A stretch of DNA of 64,000 nucleotides. Source: an uncultured Eubacteriales bacterium (lineage in GTDB: Bacteria; Bacillota; Clostridia; Oscillospirales; Oscillospiraceae). Shown in pieces: positions 15,575-24,844 of this stretch. The stretch is taken from NCBI GenBank assembly GCA_900545585.1, contig UQZR01000011.1, positions 15,773 through 79,772 of the forward strand, given 5' to 3'. Made by a program: the position numbers and the translations under genes. The notes under the pieces were generated by a model. That model was given only the letters and a program-made list of their open reading frames with translations, ran no database searches and was not told the origin of the DNA. Every line of letters begins with the position of its first letter. Position 1 is the first letter of the stretch.

Positions 15575-17254
15575 ATGGAAGAAAACATCGTGTCCTCTGT
15601 GAAAACGACAGAAGCAGCCGACGGCGCACGGCTGGAACAGATTGCACCGGAGAAGCCGCCGGTCTCCGGCGGCAGAAAGGCGGGCTTGATCGTCGGCATC
15701 GTCGTGGGCGTGCTGGCACTGGCCTACATAGCCGCCTGTGCGGTGGTGCAGTTCCTGTATAACGACACCGCGCTGTCCCACACGGATGTGCTGGGGGTGG
15801 ACGTGTCGGGACAGGCTGCCCAGCAGATCGAAGCGCTGTGGGAGCAGCAGGGCGAGCGGGTCCTCCATGACACCGCCGTGACCCTGACGGAGAGCGGTGA
15901 GAGCATCGGCGCCGTCACGCTGGAGGAGCTGGGCGTCACCGTGACGCCCCAGGCGGCGGCTGTGGCCGCCGGTGCGTCCCGGCGGTACGAAAGCTGGGGC
16001 GGCGGGGCGCTGGCATGGCTCCGCGGCGGGTATGAGCTGATCCGCAGCTGGTTTGTCCAGACCTCCGCCGTACCGGCGCTGGACGTGGATCAGTCGGCGC
16101 TGGATGCCGCCTGCGAGAAGTTGGCGGCATCGCTGAACTGCACGGTGGTGGACGGCGGCTACCGTCTGGAAAAGGGCGAGGGCCTGTATATCACCAAGCC
16201 TGCTGACGGCCGCATGCTGGACGCGCCGCAGCTGGAGAGCGACCTTGCCGCCATGCTGCAAAGCGGGGAGCTGACGCCGGTGGCCTGCGTCTATGAGGAG
16301 AAGAAGGCCCAGACCGTGGACGTGCAGGCGATACACGACCAGCTGGCGGGAGAGAAGGTGGAGGCCGTCTGCGACAAGGAGACGGGGAAGCCCACCGAGT
16401 CCCGCGTGGGCCTTTCCTTCGATGTGACGGCGGTGCAGGCTCAGCTGGACGCCGCACCGGCGGGTACGGAATTCCTGGCCGATGCGGAGGTGGAGTTCCC
16501 CACCGTGTCCACCGAGGAGCTGGAGGAGTGCATGTTCCGCGACGTGCTGGGCACCTACACCACCAAGTGTGCGGGACCCTGGGGCCGTCACCAGAACATC
16601 AAGCTGGCGGCGGCGGCCATCAACGGCAGGATCTATAACCCCGGTGAGGAGTTCTGGTATAACTCCGCGGTGGGCCAGCGCACGGCGGCCCGCGGCTATC
16701 AGGAGGCCGGCGTCTACGAGGGCGGGCGCACCACCACCGGCATCGGCGGCGGCATCTGTCAGGTGTCCTCCACGCTGTACTACGCGGCACTGCTCAGCGA
16801 TCTGGATATCGTGCTGCGCTACTGCCACATGTTCAATCCGGGCTATATGCCCATGGGCTGCGACGCCACGGTGAGCTGGGGCGGGCCGGACTTCGCCTTC
16901 CGCAACAGCCGCGACTATCCTATCAAGATCGTCACGTCCTACAACGACAATACCAACGAGGTGACGTGTACCATTCTGGGCACCAAGGTGGATGACCACT
17001 ACGTGGTGATGACCAACGCCGTGCTGGGCGTCACGGACTATCAGACGGTGTATCAGGAGTCGCCGGACGTGGCCCCGGGCGAGGAGGTCATCGACCAGTA
17101 TGGCCATACCGGCTACTACGTCCGGACGTGGCGCAACATCTACGATGGCGACGGCAACCTGCTGTCCAGCCGCGTGGAGGCCGACAGCCACTACGACGTG
17201 GGCAACAAGATCATTCTGGTGGCGCCCGGGTATCTGCCGGGCAACAGCGAATAA
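15575..17254 (+). CDS. VanW-family cell-wall protein with peptidoglycan-binding-like repeats
   Basis: A predicted surface protein with a cytoplasmic N-terminal tail (about 40 residues) and one transmembrane helix (AGLIVGIVVGVLALAYIAACAVV). A long extracellular part follows with two PG_binding_4-like segments and a VanW domain (about 310-440: NPGEEFWYNSAVGQRT, GIGGGICQVSSTLYYAAL). The 559-residue length is usual for clostridial members, whose exact biochemical role is unknown. I chose ATG 15575 with GGAGGGGG upstream; the open frame extends farther upstream but overlaps noc without homology. It is followed by a strong terminator and then alanine racemase. Confidence 0.88.
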   Translation: MEENIVSSVKTTEAADGARLEQIAPEKPPVSGGRKAGLIVGIVVGVLALAYIAACAVVQFLYNDTALSHTDVLGVDVSGQAAQQIEALWEQQGERVLHDTAVTLTESGESIGAVTLEELGVTVTPQAAAVAAGASRRYESWGGGALAWLRGGYELIRSWFVQTSAVPALDVDQSALDAACEKLAASLNCTVVDGGYRLEKGEGLYITKPADGRMLDAPQLESDLAAMLQSGELTPVACVYEEKKAQTVDVQAIHDQLAGEKVEAVCDKETGKPTESRVGLSFDVTAVQAQLDAAPAGTEFLADAEVEFPTVSTEELEECMFRDVLGTYTTKCAGPWGRHQNIKLAAAAINGRIYNPGEEFWYNSAVGQRTAARGYQEAGVYEGGRTTTGIGGGICQVSSTLYYAALLSDLDIVLRYCHMFNPGYMPMGCDATVSWGGPDFAFRNSRDYPIKIVTSYNDNTNEVTCTILGTKVDDHYVVMTNAVLGVTDYQTVYQESPDVAPGEEVIDQYGHTGYYVRTWRNIYDGDGNLLSSRVEADSHYDVGNKIILVAPGYLPGNSE

Positions 17255-17256
17255 CG

Positions 17257-17287
17257 AAAAGGGGCATATCCGCGATATGCCCCTTTT
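17257..17287 (+). terminator. Intrinsic terminator after the VanW gene
   Basis: AAAAGGGGCATATC-CGC-GATATGCCCCTTTTT: a 10-bp stem (GGGGCATATC/GATATGCCCC) with a T tract, just after the stop. Confidence 0.9.
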
Positions 17288-17362
17288 TGCAGGCGGAGAC
17301 TGTCGAATCTTGCGATTTTATTAAATGTTTCCGCCGAACACCTTAAATCGGCAGCGGCTCAC

Positions 17363-17390
17363 TTGCGTACCGCCGCAGAAAGGGTATAAT
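17363..17390 (+). promoter_or_regulatory. Promoter of alanine racemase
   Basis: TTGCGT (17363-17368), a 16-nt spacer and a perfect TATAAT (17385-17390), 35 nt upstream of the GTG start. Confidence 0.7.
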
Positions 17391-17425
17391 CGAAATACAG
17401 ACATCACCGGAGGGAGGGGAATACT

Positions 17426-18511
17426 GTGCGCACACTGGTCATCGACGCCGCGGCGCTGGCGCGGAACCTGGACAGGCTGCGGCGAGCTGCGTCGGCCCGC
17501 ATCATCGGCGTGGTGAAGGGGAACGGCTACGGGCTGGGCCTGACGGACTACGCCCGCTTTCTGACGGAGCACGGCGTGGATATGCTGGCTGTGTCCACGG
17601 CGGAGGAGGCTGCGGCTCTGCGCCAGGCGGGGATCGCGGCGGAGGTGCTGATGCTGTCCTCCACCGCAGTACCACGGGATGTGGCCGTCCTGCTGGACTG
17701 CGGCGCCATCCTGACGGTGGGCTCCTGCGCTGCGGCGGAGACGGTGTCCGCCGTGGCCGTGGAAAAGGGCGTCACTGCCCGCGTCCACGTGAAGCTGGAC
17801 ACCGGCATGGGCCGCTTCGGCTTCCTGCCGCAGGACGTGACGGAGGCCGCCGCCCTGCTGAAAAGCCTGCCATCGATGCGGGTGGAGGGGGTGTTCACCC
17901 ACTTTGCCAACACCGCCGACGAAGCCTTGACCCGCCGGCAGTACCAGCAGTTTCAGGAGGGAGCGGCCCTGCTGGAACGGGCCGGTATCGAGACGGGTCT
18001 GCGCCACGTCTGCGCCTCCTCCGCGTTTCTGCGGTATCCGGAGATGCAGCTGGACGCGGTGCGTCTGGGCTCGGCGCTGCTGGGACGGCTGTCGGTGCCG
18101 GACCCACTGGGGCTGGAGAAGATCGGCTGGCTGGAGACGCAGGTCATGGAACTGAAGGACTTGCCGTCTGGCTGGAAGGTGGGCTACACCGGCGCGTACC
18201 GCACCAAGCGGCCCACGCGTCTGGCTCTGCTGCCGGCGGGCTATACCAGCGGCGTGGGGGTAACGGAGGAATCCAACGCCCTGCGCCTGCGGGACAGGGT
18301 GTACCGGCTGCTCCGCACCGGGCGGGCACTGCTGCGCAGCAACGGTCTGACGGGGCTGGTCAACGGCCGGCGCTGCCCTGTGCGGGGCGTGGTGGGCGCC
18401 ACCCAGCTGATGCTGGACGTGACGGACGTGCCCTGTGCCGTTGGGGACACGGTGCGTCTGGAGGTGCGGCCCAAATACGTGGACAGCGCCGTACCGCGGG
18501 AATACCGATAA
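17426..18511 (+). CDS. alr: Alanine racemase
   Basis: This PLP enzyme interconverts L- and D-alanine for peptidoglycan precursors. The 361-residue protein has the PLP lysine at about K31 (VVKGNGYGLG) in an N-terminal TIM barrel (HVKLDTGMGRFGF). The C-terminal beta domain carries the catalytic Tyr region (GYTGAYRTKRPTRLALLPAGY). The start is GTG with GGAGGGAGGGG upstream. Alternative substrate use, such as serine racemisation as in VanT-type proteins, cannot be excluded. It is transcribed alone, with its own promoter and a shared downstream terminator. Confidence 0.9.
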   Translation: MRTLVIDAAALARNLDRLRRAASARIIGVVKGNGYGLGLTDYARFLTEHGVDMLAVSTAEEAAALRQAGIAAEVLMLSSTAVPRDVAVLLDCGAILTVGSCAAAETVSAVAVEKGVTARVHVKLDTGMGRFGFLPQDVTEAAALLKSLPSMRVEGVFTHFANTADEALTRRQYQQFQEGAALLERAGIETGLRHVCASSAFLRYPEMQLDAVRLGSALLGRLSVPDPLGLEKIGWLETQVMELKDLPSGWKVGYTGAYRTKRPTRLALLPAGYTSGVGVTEESNALRLRDRVYRLLRTGRALLRSNGLTGLVNGRRCPVRGVVGATQLMLDVTDVPCAVGDTVRLEVRPKYVDSAVPREYR

Positions 18512-18522
18512 GGACGAAAAAA

Positions 18523-18552
18523 GAGCCGGACTTCATGAGTCCGGCTCCTTTT
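18523..18552. terminator. Bidirectional terminator between alr and prmA
   Basis: GAGCCGGACT-TCATG-AGTCCGGCTC hairpin with a T run on the plus side and six A (T on the minus strand) on the other. It serves the convergent alr and prmA units. Confidence 0.9.
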
Positions 18553-18562
18553 ATGCGATTTT

Positions 18563-19516
18563 TTACCGGCACAGGAAGCTGTACCAGCCCTCGGAGTCGT
18601 GCTGCTCCACGATGGTCCAGCCCTCGGCGCGCAGCTTGGCGGAAACCTCTTCCGCGCGGTCATCAATGATGCCGGAGCACAGGAACAGACCACCCTCCTT
18701 CAGGAAGGGCCGCACCTTGCCGGAAAGCCCCATAATGACGTCCGCCACAATGTTGGCCACCACCATATCATAGTCGCCGCCGAATTCCGCCTGCAATGCC
18801 TTGTCCGTCAGCACGTCGCCCCAGCGCACGGTGTAGCGGTCCTTGCCGATGCCATTGAGGGCGGCGTTCTCGTAGGCCACGTCCACGCACTTCTCGTCGA
18901 TGTCGCAGGCAAAAGCCTCCTTGGCTCCCAGCACCAGCGCCGCGATGGACAGGATGCCGCTGCCGCAGCCCAGATCCAGCACTCTTTCGCCGCCGTGGAT
19001 GCACTTGTCCAGCGATTGCAGGCACAGACGGGTGGTGGCGTGGCTGCCGGTACCGAAGGTGAGGCCCGGGTTCAGCACCAGCTTCATCCGCCCTCTGGCC
19101 TTGGTCTCCTCCCACTGGGGTACCACCAGCAGCCGCTCCCCGATCTCCATGGGCTTGTAGAACTTCTTCCAGTTGTTTTCCCAGTCCGCATCGGCCACGT
19201 TGTCGATGGTCAGCAGCATCGGGCCGTACTCCGGATGCTCCTTTTTCAGGGCGGACATGGCGATGCGCACCTGCGCCACGATGTTCAGGGCATCCTCGTT
19301 CCGCTCCAGATAGAAGGTGACGCGGCTGACGCCGGCCTTTTCCCGCAGCAGGTCCTCATCCACATAGTCCCAATACTGCCGGTTATGCTCCAGAAAATCC
19401 TTGAAATCCGCTTCATCGTCGATGATGACGCCGGTGATGCCCTGCTGCTCCAGCAGTGCCGTCACCGCATCCAGCCCCGACGGCGAGGTGTCGATCTTCA
19501 GCTCCAGCCATTCCAT
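18563..19516 (-). CDS. prmA: Ribosomal protein L11 methyltransferase
   Basis: A SAM-dependent enzyme that trimethylates ribosomal protein L11. The 317-residue protein has the N-terminal substrate-recognition domain (MEWLELKIDTSPSG). A class I methyltransferase fold follows with motif I VLDLGCGSGILSIAAL and the family-specific LNPGLTFGTGSHATT. The NPPF-equivalent is VVANIVADVI. I start at ATG 19516 because GGAGGG lies 8 nt upstream; an ATG nine codons farther upstream lacks a ribosome binding site. The stop is followed by the shared terminator. Confidence 0.95.
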   Translation of the reverse strand: MEWLELKIDTSPSGLDAVTALLEQQGITGVIIDDEADFKDFLEHNRQYWDYVDEDLLREKAGVSRVTFYLERNEDALNIVAQVRIAMSALKKEHPEYGPMLLTIDNVADADWENNWKKFYKPMEIGERLLVVPQWEETKARGRMKLVLNPGLTFGTGSHATTRLCLQSLDKCIHGGERVLDLGCGSGILSIAALVLGAKEAFACDIDEKCVDVAYENAALNGIGKDRYTVRWGDVLTDKALQAEFGGDYDMVVANIVADVIMGLSGKVRPFLKEGGLFLCSGIIDDRAEEVSAKLRAEGWTIVEQHDSEGWYSFLCR

Positions 19517-19546
19517 GTGCGTTCCCTCCGAATGTGAAGTCATGTG

Positions 19547-20419
19547 TCAGCGCTTGGTGCCCACGAAGAACAGGCCCATGGTGTTGGGGCCGGTGTGGCT
19601 GCCGATGACAGGCCCGATGTAGTTGATATAGACCTCCTTCACGCCGTAGCGGGCCTTCAGCTCCTCGGCCACGGCGCGGGACTCCTTCTCGCAGTCTGCG
19701 TGGCAGATGAACATCACCTGCTCACTGGGCTCGATGCTCAGCTCCGCCACCTTGTCGATGAGGGCCTGCAGGCTGGCCTTGCGGCCGCGGGCCTTGCTGA
19801 CGGGCACCAGCTTGCCCTCGTCGGAGGTGTGCATCACCGGCTTGATGGACAGCATGGTACCCAGAAACGCGGTGGTGGCGGACACGCGGCCGCCCATCTT
19901 CAGGAAGTTCAGGTCGTCCACGGTGAACCAGTGGTCAATGTGAAGCTTGTTTTCCTCTACCCACTGCACCAGCTCCTCAGCGGACAGACCCTCCCGCTTT
20001 TTCTGCACCGCCAGATACAGCAGCAGCCCCTGCCCCAGCGAGGCGGACAGGGAGTCCACCACGTAGACATGGCTCTCGGGGAACTCGTCCGCCATAGTCT
20101 TGGCGGCGATGCAGGCGTTCTGGTACGTGGCGGACAGAGCGCTGGAGAAGTTGATGCACACGATGTCCTTGCCCTGGGCCAGCACGGCGCGCATGGCGTC
20201 CTCGAACTGTCCTACATTGGCGGCGGAGGTGGTGCTGAGGATACCGCTGCGGATGTTCTTGTAAAACTCCTCGAAGCTGATCTCACTGCCGTCCAGCATG
20301 TTGGCGTAGTCCTTGCCGTTCATGTGGACGGTCAGGGGCACCACGTTCAGCTCCAGCTCCTGGGCCATGTGGGCGTTCAGATCGCAGCAGCTGTCGGTCA
20401 TGATGATATAGTCACGCAT
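19547..20419 (-). CDS. DegV family fatty-acid-binding protein
   Basis: DegV-fold proteins bind fatty acids, and some (FakB) present them to the kinase FakA. The 290-residue protein starts MRDYIIMTDSCCDLNAHMAQ (TDS motif), has SGILSTTSAANVGQF, FSSALSATYQNA, and the second-domain segments DLNFLKMGGRVS and KARGRKASLQAL. AAAGGAGG lies upstream. It is followed by prmA after 30 nt, so the two may form one unit. No fakA-like gene is present here, so a FakB role is not supported by context. Confidence 0.9.
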   Translation of the reverse strand: MRDYIIMTDSCCDLNAHMAQELELNVVPLTVHMNGKDYANMLDGSEISFEEFYKNIRSGILSTTSAANVGQFEDAMRAVLAQGKDIVCINFSSALSATYQNACIAAKTMADEFPESHVYVVDSLSASLGQGLLLYLAVQKKREGLSAEELVQWVEENKLHIDHWFTVDDLNFLKMGGRVSATTAFLGTMLSIKPVMHTSDEGKLVPVSKARGRKASLQALIDKVAELSIEPSEQVMFICHADCEKESRAVAEELKARYGVKEVYINYIGPVIGSHTGPNTMGLFFVGTKR

Positions 20420-20531
20420 AGCAAAAGCCTCCTTTTGTCGAATGGATGTTCACGATACTCCATGGTAACACGAAACGCGCCAGTTGAAAAGGGGAAACCC
20501 GAAAATTTGCGCACCTCTTACAAAAATACGG

Positions 20532-21899
20532 TCATTTTCCCACGCAGAAGCGGGAGAAGATGGTATCCACCAGATCCTCGCGGATGCGCTTGCCGTTCAG
20601 CTCGCCCAGTGCCTCCAGCGCCGCTTCGCAGTCCGTCAGCACTACATCCGGCGTCATGCCCATGTCCAGTGCGCCGCGGGCCTCCGCTACGGCGGACAGG
20701 GCGCGTTCCACGGCGTCAGCCTGCCGCGCGTTGGTCAGCAGCTCGCCCACAGGCGTCTCCCCCGCAGGGTACAGCGCCGCCACAGCCTCCGCCAGCGCGT
20801 CCAGCCCCGCGCCGGTTTGGGCGGAGATATGCAGCACGCGGGGGAACCGCTCAGCCAAGGCCGCCGTGTCCAGCTTTTGGGGCAGATCGCTCTTGTTCAC
20901 CAGCACCAGCAGGCGGGGCGTCTGCTCTGCCGCCGCCATGGCCTGTTCGTCCTCATCTGTCAGAGTCTGGGAGCCGTCCAGCACCAGCAGGGCCAGCGCC
21001 GCCCGCTGCGCCGCCTGACGGCTGCGTTCCACACCCATAGCCTCGATGCGGTCAGCGCTGTTTCGGATACCGGCGGTATCCGTCAGCCGCAGCAGTACGC
21101 CGCCCACCAGCACCTTTTCCTCCACGGTGTCACGGGTGGTGCCGGCGATGTCGGTGACGATGGCGCGGTCGTAGCCCAGCAGGGCGTTGAGCAGGGAGGA
21201 TTTCCCCGCGTTGGGCCGTCCTAAGATCACGGCGGGGACGCCCTGCTTCAGAAGCTGTCCGCGGGAGAAGGTGGCCAGCAGCCGCTCCAGCTCCCGCTGG
21301 GCACGACTCAATGTGTCCAGCATCTCCTGGCGCTGTACGTCCCCGATGTCCTCGTCGGGGTAGTCCACCACGGCATAGAACCGTGCCGCCATAGCCATCA
21401 GACCGTCGTAGATACCGGCGATGGTGCGGCTCAGCACACCGTCCAGCTGGCACACCGCGTTTTTCGCCGCCTCCGCCGTCTCCGCGTCGATGAGGTCCGC
21501 CACGGACTCCGCCTGGATCAGGTCCATGCGTCCGTTGAGGAAGGCCCGCTGCGTGAACTCGCCGCCTCTGGCCTGACGGCACCCCGCGGCCAACAGCGCG
21601 GCCAGACCCGCGTTCAGCACCACCGGCGAGCCGTGGCAGTGTATCTCCGCGCAGTCCTCACCGGTGTAGCTGTTGGGCCCTGCGAACCGGACACACAGCA
21701 CATGGTCGATGACGCTGCCGCTCCGGTCCAGCAGGTCGCCATACACCATGCTGCGAGGCTGCTGCGCACCGGCGGGGCGGCCGTTTCTGGCGCGGAACAC
21801 GCGGTCCAGCGCCGCCAGCGTGCCGGGGCCGGACAGGCGCAGAATGCCGATGGCGCCGGGCAGTTGGGGCGTGGCGATGGCAGCGATGGTGTCGGACAT
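20532..21899 (-). CDS. mnmE: tRNA uridine-5-carboxymethylaminomethyl modification GTPase MnmE (TrmE)
   Basis: With MnmG it installs cmnm5 on wobble U34 of certain tRNAs. The 455-residue protein has the N-terminal folate-binding dimer domain (MSDTIAAIATPQLPGAIGIL, GEDCAEIHCHGSPVV) and a helical domain. The inserted G domain has P-loop GRPNAGKSS, switch GTTRDT and NKSD, and the C terminus ends FSRFCVGK with the CxGK motif. I start at ATG 21899 (AAGGAGG 9 nt upstream). mnmG, its usual partner, is not next to it. Confidence 0.95.
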   Translation of the reverse strand: MSDTIAAIATPQLPGAIGILRLSGPGTLAALDRVFRARNGRPAGAQQPRSMVYGDLLDRSGSVIDHVLCVRFAGPNSYTGEDCAEIHCHGSPVVLNAGLAALLAAGCRQARGGEFTQRAFLNGRMDLIQAESVADLIDAETAEAAKNAVCQLDGVLSRTIAGIYDGLMAMAARFYAVVDYPDEDIGDVQRQEMLDTLSRAQRELERLLATFSRGQLLKQGVPAVILGRPNAGKSSLLNALLGYDRAIVTDIAGTTRDTVEEKVLVGGVLLRLTDTAGIRNSADRIEAMGVERSRQAAQRAALALLVLDGSQTLTDEDEQAMAAAEQTPRLLVLVNKSDLPQKLDTAALAERFPRVLHISAQTGAGLDALAEAVAALYPAGETPVGELLTNARQADAVERALSAVAEARGALDMGMTPDVVLTDCEAALEALGELNGKRIREDLVDTIFSRFCVGK

Positions 21900-21951
21900 G
21901 GCGGGGAGCCTCCTTGCGGTCGTTTTTCCCCAGTATACCACGGCGGGCCTC

Positions 21952-21990
21952 AAAAGGAAAGGGCGGGGATACCCCGCTCTTTCCTTTTTT
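21952..21990 (-). terminator. Secondary hairpin terminator downstream of rnf
   Basis: A 17-bp stem (one G-U pair) 21952-21968/21972-21988 with loop ATA and flanking A/T runs. It lies between the minus-strand rnf operon and mnmE and backs up the first terminator at 22025. Confidence 0.75.
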
Positions 21991-22024
21991 AGATCTGCCG
22001 CAGGACGGAGAGAGGCACCACATC

Positions 22025-22067
22025 AAAAAACAAGAGACATGCCTGACGGCATGTCTCTTGTTTTTTT
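22025..22067 (-). terminator. Intrinsic terminator of the rnf operon
   Basis: CAAGAGACATGCC and its complement pair around a four-base loop (22031-22043/22048-22060). On the minus strand it is followed by TTTTTT. It begins 8 nt past the rnfB stop. Confidence 0.92.
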
Positions 22068-22074
22068 GGAGCGA

Positions 22075-22980
22075 TTACTCCGCCTTGGGAGCTTCCTTGG
22101 CGGCAGCAGCCTCAGCGGCGGCCTTGGCGGCAGCAGCCTTCTTCTCAGCAGCAGCCTTCTGCGCAGCCTTGAACTTCTCCTTCTCCTCGGGAGTGGGGAT
22201 GGGCTCGATGGCGTTGCGGGGGCAGGCCTTGGCGCACATGGTGCAGTTCTTGCACTTGCTGTAATCGATGACGGCCACGTTGTTCTCCACGTGGATGGCA
22301 TCGAACTTACAGGTGCGCTCGCACATACCGCAGGCGATGCAGCTGGAGGCGCACACCTTGGTGACGGCAGGGCCCTTGTCCTTGTTGGAGCAGTTGACGA
22401 ACACCTTCTGCTTGTAGGGCACTTCCACGATCAGGTGGTGCGGGCAGGCGGCGCGGCAGGCGCCGCAGTTGGTGCACTTCTCCTTGTCCACCACAGCCAC
22501 GCCGTTGACGACGTGGATGGCGTCGAACTTACAGGCAGCGGCGCAGGAGCCGAAGCCGAAGCAGCCGTAGCGGCAGGCCTTGGCGTCGCCGCCGCAGACC
22601 TTGGTGGCTGCCAGACAGTCCTTCACACCGCGGTACTCGAAGTTGTCCTTGGCGTTGCAGCCGCCGTTGCACAGCACGTGGGCCACCATCTTGTCGCCGG
22701 AGGGAGCCTCCATGCCCATGATGGCAGCGATCTTGGCAGCGCCCTCCGCACCGGCAGGTGCGCAGGCGGTGACGGGGGCCTTACCGGCCAGGATGGCCTC
22801 GGCGCAGCCGCCGCAGCCAGGGTAGCCGCAGCCGCCGCAGTTGGCGCCGGCCAGACATGCCTGGATCTCAGGCAGACGGGGGTCGACCTCCACCTCGAAC
22901 ACCTTGGCGGCGACGGCGAGGATCAGGCCGAAAACGATGGCGAGTACGCCCAGAACGGCGACCGCATATACAATAGTCAT
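22075..22980 (-). CDS. rnfB: Rnf complex subunit B, Fe-S electron-input protein
   Basis: RnfB is thought to accept electrons from reduced ferredoxin in the Na+/H+-pumping ferredoxin:NAD+ oxidoreductase. The 301-residue protein has one N-terminal membrane helix (VYAVAVLGVLAIVFGLIL), then the CGGCGYPGCGGCAEAI cluster motif (about 47-62). A further Cys cluster and ferredoxin-type 4Fe-4S motifs follow (CTNCGACRAACPH, CIACGMCERTC, CKNCTMCAKACPR). The last 40 residues are an Ala/Lys/Glu-rich tail. It is the last gene of rnfCDGEAB, 13 nt after rnfA, as in clostridial Rnf operons. Confidence 0.96.
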   Translation of the reverse strand: MTIVYAVAVLGVLAIVFGLILAVAAKVFEVEVDPRLPEIQACLAGANCGGCGYPGCGGCAEAILAGKAPVTACAPAGAEGAAKIAAIMGMEAPSGDKMVAHVLCNGGCNAKDNFEYRGVKDCLAATKVCGGDAKACRYGCFGFGSCAAACKFDAIHVVNGVAVVDKEKCTNCGACRAACPHHLIVEVPYKQKVFVNCSNKDKGPAVTKVCASSCIACGMCERTCKFDAIHVENNVAVIDYSKCKNCTMCAKACPRNAIEPIPTPEEKEKFKAAQKAAAEKKAAAAKAAAEAAAAKEAPKAE

Positions 22981-22993
22981 AGTTGCTACCTCC

Positions 22994-23581
22994 TTACCAG
23001 ACCTTCAGGCCGCTGAAGCCCATGAAGGCCAGCGCCATCAGGCCGGCGGTGACCAGCGCGATGGGGAAGCCATCAAAGGCCTTGGGATTTTCACTGGAGA
23101 CCTCCAGCTGCTCACGGACAGCCGCGAACAGGAAGATGGCCAGCAGGAAGCCCAGACCGCCGGTGATGCCGTAGACCACGGACGCGATGAAGTTGTAATT
23201 GTTCTGGGTGTTCAGCAGAGCAACGCCCAGCACGGCGCAGTTGGTGGTGATCAGGGGCAGGTACACGCCAAGGGCGGTGTACAGGGTGGGGATGTTCTTC
23301 TTCAGGAACATTTCCACGAACTGCACCAGACCGGCGATGACCAGGATGTAGGCCACGGTCTGCATGAACTCCAGACCCAGGGCCGCCAGCACCAGGTTCA
23401 CCAGATAGCAGAACGCGGAGGCCAGACCCATAACGAAGGTCACGGCGGCGCCCATGCCCACAGCGGTGTCGATCTTCTTGGACACGCCCAGGAAGGGGCA
23501 GATGCCCAGGAACTGGGAGAAGATAAAGTTATTGGTCAGAATCGCGCCAAGAGAAATGGCGAGCAGCGTAGTCACACTCAT
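22994..23581 (-). CDS. rnfA: Rnf complex subunit A
   Basis: An integral membrane subunit with six predicted helices that, with RnfE, coordinates an intramembrane Fe-S cluster and lines the ion/electron path. The 195-residue product has NNFIFSQFLGICPFLGVSKK near the N terminus and TTNCAVLGVALLN in the middle; the paired Cys in these segments are the conserved cluster ligands. It sits 4 nt downstream of rnfE. Confidence 0.95.
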   Translation of the reverse strand: MSVTTLLAISLGAILTNNFIFSQFLGICPFLGVSKKIDTAVGMGAAVTFVMGLASAFCYLVNLVLAALGLEFMQTVAYILVIAGLVQFVEMFLKKNIPTLYTALGVYLPLITTNCAVLGVALLNTQNNYNFIASVVYGITGGLGFLLAIFLFAAVREQLEVSSENPKAFDGFPIALVTAGLMALAFMGFSGLKVW

Positions 23582-23584
23582 AAC

Positions 23585-24232
23585 TTACTTGGCCTCCTTT
23601 TTCTTAGCACTCTTGGCCAGAGCCCACTGCATCAGGGCGATGAGGCAGCCCAGGGTCAGGAAGCCGCCCACGGGCAGGGTCAGGACCTTGATGCCGAACT
23701 CCTCGGGGAAAATGGCGATGCCGGGTGCCTTGCCCAGCACGCCGCCGCCCAGCAGGCCGCCGCCGAACTTACCGGAGCCCAGGAACTCGCGGACCACGCA
23801 CATTACCACCAGCACCAGCGTGTAGCCGATGCCCTGGCAGATGCCGTCCACCGCGGAGGCGCCCACGCCGTTCTTGGAGGCAAAGCCCTCGGCACGGCCC
23901 AGGATGATGCAGTTCACGACGATCAGGGGAATGAACACGCCCAGAGAGCTGGACAGGGCGGGAACGAAGGCCTTCAGCAGCAGGTCGACGCAGGTCACGA
24001 AGCCGGCGATGACCACGATGTAGCAGGCAATACGCACTTCATTAGGGATGATCTTGCGCAGCAGGGAGATAAAGATGTTGGACAGGGTCAGGATAATCAG
24101 CACACTGACGCCCATGCCCAGGCCGTTGAAGAACGACGTGGTGATGGCCATGGTGGAGCACATGCCCAGGACCTGGACCAGCACGGGGTTCTGCGTGATG
24201 AGACCCTCTTTCAATTGCTTACCGAAATTCAT
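23585..24232 (-). CDS. rnfE: Rnf complex subunit E
   Basis: A membrane subunit paralogous to RnfA with opposite topology. The 215-residue protein starts MNFGKQLKEGLITQNPVLVQ and has VLGMCSTMAITTS and LIVVNCIILGRAEGFASKN, each with the conserved Cys that pairs with RnfA to bind an Fe-S cluster. Six hydrophobic helices follow the usual pattern. It lies between rnfG (18 nt) and rnfA (3 nt). Confidence 0.95.
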   Translation of the reverse strand: MNFGKQLKEGLITQNPVLVQVLGMCSTMAITTSFFNGLGMGVSVLIILTLSNIFISLLRKIIPNEVRIACYIVVIAGFVTCVDLLLKAFVPALSSSLGVFIPLIVVNCIILGRAEGFASKNGVGASAVDGICQGIGYTLVLVVMCVVREFLGSGKFGGGLLGGGVLGKAPGIAIFPEEFGIKVLTLPVGGFLTLGCLIALMQWALAKSAKKKEAK

Positions 24233-24250
24233 AATGCAGCTCCTCCTTTC

Positions 24251-24844
24251 TTAGCCCAGAGCTTCCACGGCGGCCAGGGCGGCATTGACGCCCGTGTTGA
24301 TGCCCTTGGTGGAAACGGTGGCGCCGGAGACGGCGGTGATGTTCTTGCCGACTACCAGAGAGCCTGCGCCGCTCATGCCGATGAACTGATCCAGCACGGG
24401 GACACCGGCGGCGTTGGGCTCGTTGCCCACCACCTTGGTGCCGATGCCGGAGGTCTCGGAGTGGCTGACCACGGAGACGCCGGTAACGGCCTTGTTGGCG
24501 TCCACGCCCACCATCATCACGATGGTGCCCTGGGAGCCGGAGGCGGAGATCTTCATAACATAGCCGGCCTCAGCGCCGCCGTTGGTGACGCCGTACAGCT
24601 CGGACAGCGTACCGCCCTGGGCGGACGCGGCAGCGGCCACGGCCTCGGGGATATCCAGCTTGTCGGTGAACTCGCTGCCCTCGGGGACAACGGCGCTCAT
24701 GGCGATGCGGGTGTTCTCGGCATCGATGGCCGCGATCTTGTCAGCGGTGACGTTGTCGACCAGACCCAGCAGGGCGGCCACGACCAGAGAGATGACGGTC
24801 AGGGTACCGGCGACCTTGAGAATAAACTTACCGGAGATCTTCAT
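24251..24844 (-). CDS. rnfG: Rnf complex subunit G, covalent flavin protein
   Basis: RnfG carries FMN covalently linked to a threonine and relays electrons at the outer face of the membrane. The 197-residue protein has one N-terminal membrane helix (VAGTLTVISLVVAALLGLV) and the FMN_bind domain. The flavinylation motif near the end is SGATVSTKGINTGV, with Thr in the SGAT context. Its ATG overlaps the rnfD stop by 1 nt (TAATG), so translation is probably coupled. Confidence 0.95.
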   Translation of the reverse strand: MKISGKFILKVAGTLTVISLVVAALLGLVDNVTADKIAAIDAENTRIAMSAVVPEGSEFTDKLDIPEAVAAAASAQGGTLSELYGVTNGGAEAGYVMKISASGSQGTIVMMVGVDANKAVTGVSVVSHSETSGIGTKVVGNEPNAAGVPVLDQFIGMSGAGSLVVGKNITAVSGATVSTKGINTGVNAALAAVEALG